DNA of 9,287 bases, from contig ONVR01000054.1 of assembly GCA_900321335.1 (NCBI GenBank), positions 1 through 9,287 of the forward strand. The letters are read 5' to 3'. This DNA is from an uncultured Eubacteriales bacterium. GTDB lineage: Bacteria; Bacillota; Clostridia; Oscillospirales; Oscillospiraceae. Below the pieces are notes generated by a model, which ran no database searches, was not told where the DNA came from, and saw only the letters and a program-made list of their open reading frames with translations. A program made the position numbers and the translations under genes. This document shows, one piece after another, positions 6,042 through 9,287 of the stretch. Position 1 is the first letter of the stretch. Every line of letters starts with the position of its first letter.

Positions 6042-6074
6042 GGAAAAAGGCAGCTGGTAAGCTGCCTTTTTTCC
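6042..6074. terminator. Strong bidirectional intrinsic terminator
   Basis: AAAAAGGCAGCT (6044-6055) and AGCTGCCTTTTT (6060-6071) form a perfect 12-bp stem with a GGTA loop, and each arm supplies a U tract for one strand. On the - strand it is a second terminator for the rqcP-mreB operon. On the + strand no annotated gene leads into it. Confidence 0.88.
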
Positions 6075-6103
6075 GTATATCCCGTCTCTGCCCCGGCAGA
6101 TGC

Positions 6104-6137
6104 AAAACGCGGAGCAGAAAAACCTGCTCCGCGTTTT
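6104..6137. terminator. Hairpin terminator immediately after mreB
   Basis: AAAACGCGGAGCAG (6104-6117) and CTGCTCCGCGTTTT (6124-6137) form a perfect 14-bp stem with a six-base loop. On the - strand its first base is the last base of the mreB TGA stop, and the GC-rich stem is followed by GTTTTGC. The U tract is short, which may be why a second terminator stands 30 bases on. Confidence 0.82.
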
Positions 6138-7165
6138 CATTTCATCTGTTTGCGCCGGGAGATGTTGATGGTCCCCTCCCGCATATCGTCCAGCTTCTCA
6201 AGGGATTTGGCAAGGCCGAAAGCCACGCACATGGAGGCGTCGTCGGCGATATGGGTCTTGATGCTGGTCCGGGACTCAATGAGCTTGTCAAAGCCCCACA
6301 GGGTGCTGCCGCCCCCGGTGAGCACGATGCCGTTGCGGGAGATATCCGCCACCAGCTCCGGCGGGGTGATCTCCAGAATATGGTGAATGGTCTCCAGAAT
6401 CCGCTCGGACACCTCCTCAAAGGCCTCCAGCATCTCCGTGGTGCTGATGGTGACCATGCGCGGCAGGCCCGTCATCAGGCACCGGCCTTTAACGTCCACC
6501 GTGGCCGTCTCCGGCTTGGGGTAGACGCAGCCGATGCTCAGCTTGAGCTCCTCGGCCGTATTTTCACCGATCAGCACGCTGTGCTTCCGGCGGATGTACC
6601 GGATAATGGCGTCGTTAAAAGCGTCGCCGCCGATTTTGATGGAGTCGGACTCCACCACCCCGGACAGGGACAGCACCGCCACGTCCGTGGTGCCGCCGCC
6701 GATATCCACGACGATGTGCCCCTCCGGATCGGAGATATCGATCCCCGCGCCGATGGCCGCTGCCAGCGGGGCCTCCATCAGGTAGACCTTTCTGGCGCCC
6801 GCCTGGATGCCCGCGTCGATCACGGCCCGCTCCTCCACCTCCGTAATGCCGGAGGGGACGGAGATCAGCACCCGGGGCCGCACCAGGCTCTTGCCGGAGA
6901 CCTTCTCCAGCATTTCCCGCAGCATCCGCTGGGTCATGTCATAGTCGGAAATGACCCCCTCCCGGATGGGCAGGATCGCCACGATGTTGCCCGGCGTCCG
7001 CCCCAGCATCCGCTGGGCCGCCATGCCGATCTTAAGCAGCTTTCCGCTGACCTTGTCCATCGCCACCACACTGGGCTCCTTCAGGATCACGCCCTTGCCC
7101 CGGGCCGAGATGATCACCGAGGTGGTACCCAGGTCGATTCCGTAATCTCTGCTGAATATTGCCAT
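6137..7165 (-). CDS. mreB: MreB/Mbl family rod-shape actin
   Basis: A 342-residue bacterial actin that polymerises under the membrane and guides elongation-phase cell wall synthesis. The length is normal for the family. ATP-site motifs are complete: phosphate-1 IDLGTT (10-15), phosphate-2 VDIGGGTTD (153-161) and adenosine LTGGGS (282-287). Other family stretches are EPSVVA (30-35), SVPSGITEVE (102-111), GGDAFNDAI (179-187) and AEELK (204-208). The N-terminus starts MAIFSRDYGID, close to Mbl-type proteins. It has no mreC or mreD neighbours, so Mbl or another paralogue is as likely as MreB itself. The ATG at 7165 is preceded by CGGGAG at good spacing. It is the last gene of an operon with rqcP and an AI-2E family protein. 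The 80-base gap before it holds a TATTCCC/GGGAATA inverted repeat but no clear promoter. Confidence 0.93.
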   Translation of the reverse strand: MAIFSRDYGIDLGTTSVIISARGKGVILKEPSVVAMDKVSGKLLKIGMAAQRMLGRTPGNIVAILPIREGVISDYDMTQRMLREMLEKVSGKSLVRPRVLISVPSGITEVEERAVIDAGIQAGARKVYLMEAPLAAAIGAGIDISDPEGHIVVDIGGGTTDVAVLSLSGVVESDSIKIGGDAFNDAIIRYIRRKHSVLIGENTAEELKLSIGCVYPKPETATVDVKGRCLMTGLPRMVTISTTEMLEAFEEVSERILETIHHILEITPPELVADISRNGIVLTGGGSTLWGFDKLIESRTSIKTHIADDASMCVAFGLAKSLEKLDDMREGTINISRRKQMK

Positions 7166-7211
7166 TGCTTTTCTCCCGAATTCTATGTTGTTCTTTTCCG
7201 CCGTTTCCTAG

Positions 7212-7235
7212 TATTCCCGGTCCGCGGGGGGAATA
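7212..7235. repeat. Inverted repeat between the AI-2E gene and mreB
   Basis: TATTCCC (7212-7218) and GGGAATA (7229-7235) can pair as a 7-bp stem with a GC-rich loop. No U tract follows on the - strand, so it does not look like a full terminator. It may be an mRNA processing or stability element inside the operon. Confidence 0.4.
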
Positions 7236-7245
7236 TAACAGGCCC

Positions 7246-8586
7246 TTACGTCTCGTCGTCCTGTTTCTCCTCCGGAGCCTTTTTCCTGCTCCGCCGGCGG
7301 CGGACGAACCGGGGCACGGCGCTTTCCTGCTCCGCCGTGCGGCTGACGGCCTGATTGGTCTGCTCGTCCACGCGCTCGAGCTTCTCATACGCCTGGGTGT
7401 CCACCGGCAGCTCCCGCTTCCGGAGTTTTTTGGAGATCAGCCGTTTCACCACAGCGTAGATCACCGAGAACACCGGCACGCCCAGCATCATGCCCCAGAA
7501 GCCGAAGAGGCTGCCGAAGAACAGCAGGGCAAAGAGGATCCAGAAGCCGGAAAGGCCCGTGGTGTTGCCCAGGATCCGGGGGCCGATGATGTTGCCGTCG
7601 ATCTGCTGAAGAACGATGATATACACGATAAAGATCAGGCACTTGAGGGGGCTGATGAAGATCAGGATCAGGGCACAGGGGACGGCGCCGATAAAGGGCC
7701 CGAAGAAGGGGATCACGTTGGTCACGCCTACCACCACGGCGATCAGCGCCGGATAGGGCATCTTCAGGATCAGCATGGAGATATAGCAGATAACCCCGAC
7801 GATCAGGGAGTCCAGGATCTTGCCGGAGATAAAGCCGCCGCAGGTCCTGTCCACAAAGCGCACGCCCTGCAGGACGGTATTGGCTCTGTCAGGCCGGAAC
7901 AGGCTGTAGATGATCTTCTTTCCCTGGGCGCCGAAGGTCTCCTTGTGGTAGAGCAGATAAAAAGACACCACAAGGCCGATGACTACGTCGATCACGCCCC
8001 GCACCACGTTGTAAATGCCGCCGGTGATGTTGGCGATGATCAGATCCGCCCGCTGGATGATGTGCACGTTGGCCCACTGCCGAATATACTCGCCCACGTT
8101 GCCGATCAGAGAGTCCGCGTAGGAGAGCACCTCCGGGTTATCGTCAAAGAACCGGGAGGCCAGGTCCATAAGCTCGTCTGCGTAGGTCTGGATATTGGGC
8201 ACGATGCTCTTGACGCTCTCGATCACCTGGGGCAGCACCAGCGCCAGAATACCGCCGACCGCTCCCAGGGCCAGCAGAATCACGATCGCCGCGCTGATCA
8301 CCCGGGCCACCCGGCGGCGCTTAAGCTCCGACCCCTTGGGGCAGAGCCGGGCAGCCAGCCTGGCAAACACATACCGCTCCAGCAGCTTCATGGGCGTGTT
8401 GAGCAGATAGGCGATCACACAGCCCCAGATAATGGGGGACAGGGCGCGCAGGATCACCGCCAGCACCCGCTTGACCCCGGACCAGTTGTTCAGAAACGTG
8501 AACAGCAGAATACTGGCCCCGATGACGAAAAACGCCGTCAGGCCGATATACAGATATTTTCTGTCCCACTTGGATCCGCCAGACAT
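7246..8586 (-). CDS. AI-2E family (PerM/YdiK-like) membrane transporter
   Basis: A 446-residue polytopic inner membrane protein of the COG0628 family. Members have been linked to AI-2 export or Na+/H+ antiport, but the substrate cannot be read from sequence. Hydrophobic spans are seen at about 11-33, 40-62, 97-119, 197-213, 259-275, 278-312 (two), 315-327 and 345-381 (two). A large soluble segment lies at 120-196, as is usual for the family. The signature TNVIPFFGPFIGA (289-301) and QQIDGNIIGPRI (327-338) are clear. After residue 383 comes a charged cytoplasmic tail of about 60 residues, with RRRRSRKK at 429-436, probably disordered. The ATG at 8586 is one base past the rqcP stop, with GGGAAGGGA ahead of it. 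Translation is probably coupled to rqcP. Confidence 0.9.
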   Translation of the reverse strand: MSGGSKWDRKYLYIGLTAFFVIGASILLFTFLNNWSGVKRVLAVILRALSPIIWGCVIAYLLNTPMKLLERYVFARLAARLCPKGSELKRRRVARVISAAIVILLALGAVGGILALVLPQVIESVKSIVPNIQTYADELMDLASRFFDDNPEVLSYADSLIGNVGEYIRQWANVHIIQRADLIIANITGGIYNVVRGVIDVVIGLVVSFYLLYHKETFGAQGKKIIYSLFRPDRANTVLQGVRFVDRTCGGFISGKILDSLIVGVICYISMLILKMPYPALIAVVVGVTNVIPFFGPFIGAVPCALILIFISPLKCLIFIVYIIVLQQIDGNIIGPRILGNTTGLSGFWILFALLFFGSLFGFWGMMLGVPVFSVIYAVVKRLISKKLRKRELPVDTQAYEKLERVDEQTNQAVSRTAEQESAVPRFVRRRRSRKKAPEEKQDDET

Positions 8587-8587
8587 A

Positions 8588-8842
8588 TTACGTCCCTTCC
8601 CGTACGATTTCCCGGTACATGGTATGGGCGTCGGACTTGTTGGCGTACTCGTTGACCTCCAGGACCTCCACGGCCACGGTCCGCTGACCGAAACGGATCT
8701 CGATCACGTCGCCCACCTTGACGTCGTAGCTGGCCTTGACCACCTTGCCGTTGACAGAGATCCGCTCGCTGTCACAGGCCTCGTTGGCTACGGTGCGCCG
8801 CTTGATCAGCCGGGATATCTTCAAAAACTTGTCGATCCGCAC
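8588..8842 (-). CDS. rqcP: RqcP-like S4 domain RNA-binding protein (YabO)
   Basis: An 84-residue basic protein made almost wholly of an S4 fold (MRIDKFLKISRLIKRRTVANE at the start, RISVNGKVVKASYDVKVGD at 28-46, then IEIRFGQR). It closely resembles B. subtilis RqcP/YabO in length and in the sequence RLIKRRT, including Arg16. RqcP works with RqcH on split 50S subunits to add alanine tails to stalled chains. Hsp15 is a more distant S4 relative. I choose the GTG at 8842 because GGGAGG lies seven bases ahead and because the protein then begins at the family's usual residue. An ATG at 8875 would sit at the predicted transcript start. A consensus promoter lies 40 bases upstream. In B. subtilis the neighbours are mazG and yabP, and those are absent here. 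Confidence 0.9.
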   Translation of the reverse strand: MRIDKFLKISRLIKRRTVANEACDSERISVNGKVVKASYDVKVGDVIEIRFGQRTVAVEVLEVNEYANKSDAHTMYREIVREGT

Positions 8843-8852
8843 TGTCCTTCCT

Positions 8853-8858
8853 CCCAAA
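8853..8858 (-). promoter_or_regulatory. Ribosome binding site that fixes the rqcP GTG start
   Basis: Read on the - strand, the segment GGGAGGAAGGACA leads into GTG at 8842. The GGAGG core sits seven to eight bases before the GTG, whereas nothing similar precedes the longer ATG at 8875. Coordinates of the core are accurate to within a few bases. Confidence 0.75.
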
Positions 8859-8883
8859 ACCGCACTTTTCCACATTCTGATTT

Positions 8884-8912
8884 ATTATAGCATTGCCATA
8901 GCGGTATTTCAA
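8884..8912 (-). promoter_or_regulatory. Promoter of the rqcP / AI-2E / mreB operon
   Basis: On the - strand, -35 TTGAAA (8912-8907) and a perfect -10 TATAAT (8889-8884) are 17 bases apart. The predicted transcript starts near 8877, about 35 bases before the GTG at 8842. Confidence 0.92.
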
Positions 8913-8914
8913 TT

Positions 8915-8940
8915 CTTTTTCCGCCGCCGGCGGGAAAAAG
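8915..8940. repeat. GC-rich imperfect palindrome between divergent promoters
   Basis: The 26-bp segment has CTTTTTCC at its left end and GGAAAAAG at its right end, with a CCGCC / GGCGG core. One extra G on the right makes it imperfect. It fills most of the 40 bp between the two -35 boxes of the divergent rqcP and rnhA promoters. It may be a shared operator, or only a structural feature. Confidence 0.5.
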
Positions 8941-8952
8941 AGGCCCCCCGGT

Positions 8953-8981
8953 TTGACAAACGGCGCCGGATGCTATAGACT
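8953..8981 (+). promoter_or_regulatory. Promoter of rnhA
   Basis: A consensus -35 TTGACA (8953-8958) is followed by TGCTATAGA (8971-8979), an extended -10. The spacer is 15 bases with TATAGA, or 17 with the overlapping TAGACT (8976-8981). Transcription would start at about 8986. Confidence 0.75.
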
Positions 8982-8983
8982 GT

Positions 8984-9007
8984 TTTGCGTATCGACGCAA
9001 AGGAGGT
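8984..9007 (+). promoter_or_regulatory. 5' UTR hairpin abutting the rnhA ribosome binding site
   Basis: TTTGCGT (8984-8990) and ACGCAAA (8995-9001) form a perfect 7-bp stem with an ATCG loop. The AAAGGAGGT site (8999-9007) begins inside the 3' arm. The predicted RNA 5' end is at or near the start of this stem. Confidence 0.6.
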
Positions 9008-9013
9008 GTTCCC

Positions 9014-9287
9014 GTGAAACAGGTAACGATCTATACCGACGGCGCCTGCTCCGGCAACCCCGGGCCGGGCGGCTGGGGAGCGATCCTGGAATATGCCGGG
9101 ACGCGGAAGGAAATGTCCGGCGGCGCGCCGGAGACCACCAACAACCGCATGGAACTCACCGGCGTCATCGCCGCCCTGTCCGCCCTGAAGGAGCCCTGTC
9201 AGGTATCCCTGTACACGGACTCCCAGTATATCGTTAACGCCGTCAACCAGGGCTGGCTGCGCAGCTGGCAGGCCAAAAACTGGAAGA
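9014..9287 (+). CDS. rnhA: Ribonuclease HI, N-terminal part (3' end outside window)
   Basis: The enzyme cuts the RNA strand of RNA-DNA hybrids, removing R-loops and Okazaki primers. Ninety-one complete codons of a roughly 150-residue protein are present. The RNase H fold is clear: YTDGACSGNPGPGGWGA (7-23), TTNNRMELTGVIAAL (41-55) and YTDSQYI (67-73). Catalytic carboxylates D9, E47 and D69 are all in place, and the last Asp and the His lie beyond the window. The start is GTG at 9014, seven bases after a very strong AAAGGAGGT. No internal ATG gives the complete motif. The gene is divergent from rqcP and has its own promoter. The lack of an N-terminal hybrid-binding domain makes this the classic short type. 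Confidence 0.95.
   Translation, partial: MKQVTIYTDGACSGNPGPGGWGAILEYAGTRKEMSGGAPETTNNRMELTGVIAALSALKEPCQVSLYTDSQYIVNAVNQGWLRSWQAKNWK

Noticed and set aside
6251..7354. 367-codon + strand frame opposite mreB
   Set aside because: Mirror of an intact actin gene with H/D/G/Q-rich sequence and no ribosome site or domain.
7159..8655. 498-codon + strand frame opposite the AI-2E gene
   Set aside because: Mirror frame full of H, D, Q and G, with no membrane or catalytic signature. It is explained by codon bias on the other strand.
8843..8875. Longer rqcP start at ATG 8875
   Set aside because: It sits at the predicted transcription start and adds 11 residues not found in RqcP. The GTG with GGGAGG is better.
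1..9287. Mobile elements, CRISPR arrays, tRNA or rRNA genes, prophage or defence genes
   Set aside because: No transposase, integrase, terminal repeats, regular spaced repeats, tRNA cloverleaf or rRNA sequence was seen on either strand by eye.

Overview
This window looks like an ordinary chromosomal segment of a GC-rich (about 60% G+C by eye) low-copy-element Firmicute, most likely a gut clostridium of the Oscillospiraceae type. The reasons are a T-box leucine riboswitch, a yeast-type LeuA, an RqcP (YabO-like) S4 protein, a stand-alone MreB/Mbl actin, strong AGGAGG-type ribosome binding sites and sigma-A promoters. The lineage is an inference from gene content and style. No mobile element, CRISPR array, rRNA or tRNA gene was found.

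Left block, + strand (1-3722). The window opens inside pheT (phenylalanyl-tRNA synthetase beta chain), which is followed by a strong hairpin terminator. Next comes a small ACT-domain protein of the COG3603/CASTOR-like type. After it a near-consensus promoter (1200-1228) drives a T-box leader (about 1235-1511). Its likely specifier is CUC (Leu) and its antiterminator bulge is UGGU, matching tRNA-Leu. The leader controls leuA (2-isopropylmalate synthase) and, with no gap at all, an atypical short peptide deformylase. A 14-bp hairpin ends the operon and is shared with the convergent operon on the other strand.

Middle block, - strand (5903 down to 3723). One promoter reads a tight three-gene operon: a small five-cysteine protein of unknown function, an RlmI-type PUA plus methyltransferase protein (23S rRNA cytosine methylation), and a DUF402 (nucleotide phosphatase-like) protein. 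Gaps are 4 and 1 bases.

Intergenic 5843-6136. It holds that promoter, a 19-bp inverted repeat, a set of mutually exclusive short hairpins and two bidirectional terminator hairpins. No convincing gene is present.

Right block, - strand (8912 down to 6137). A TTGAAA-17-TATAAT promoter drives rqcP (ribosome-associated quality control), an AI-2E/PerM-family membrane protein, and an MreB/Mbl actin without mreC or mreD. Divergent from it, rnhA (RNase HI) starts at a GTG at 9014 and runs off the window end.

Functionally the region is housekeeping: aminoacyl-tRNA supply, leucine synthesis, N-terminal maturation of proteins, rRNA modification, ribosome rescue, cell shape and RNA-DNA hybrid removal. 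I do not see a clear new defence or metabolic system. The best leads are the Leu T-box/deformylase linkage with a substituted active-site residue, the cysteine-rich small protein, and the structured 5914-6074 intergenic stretch.
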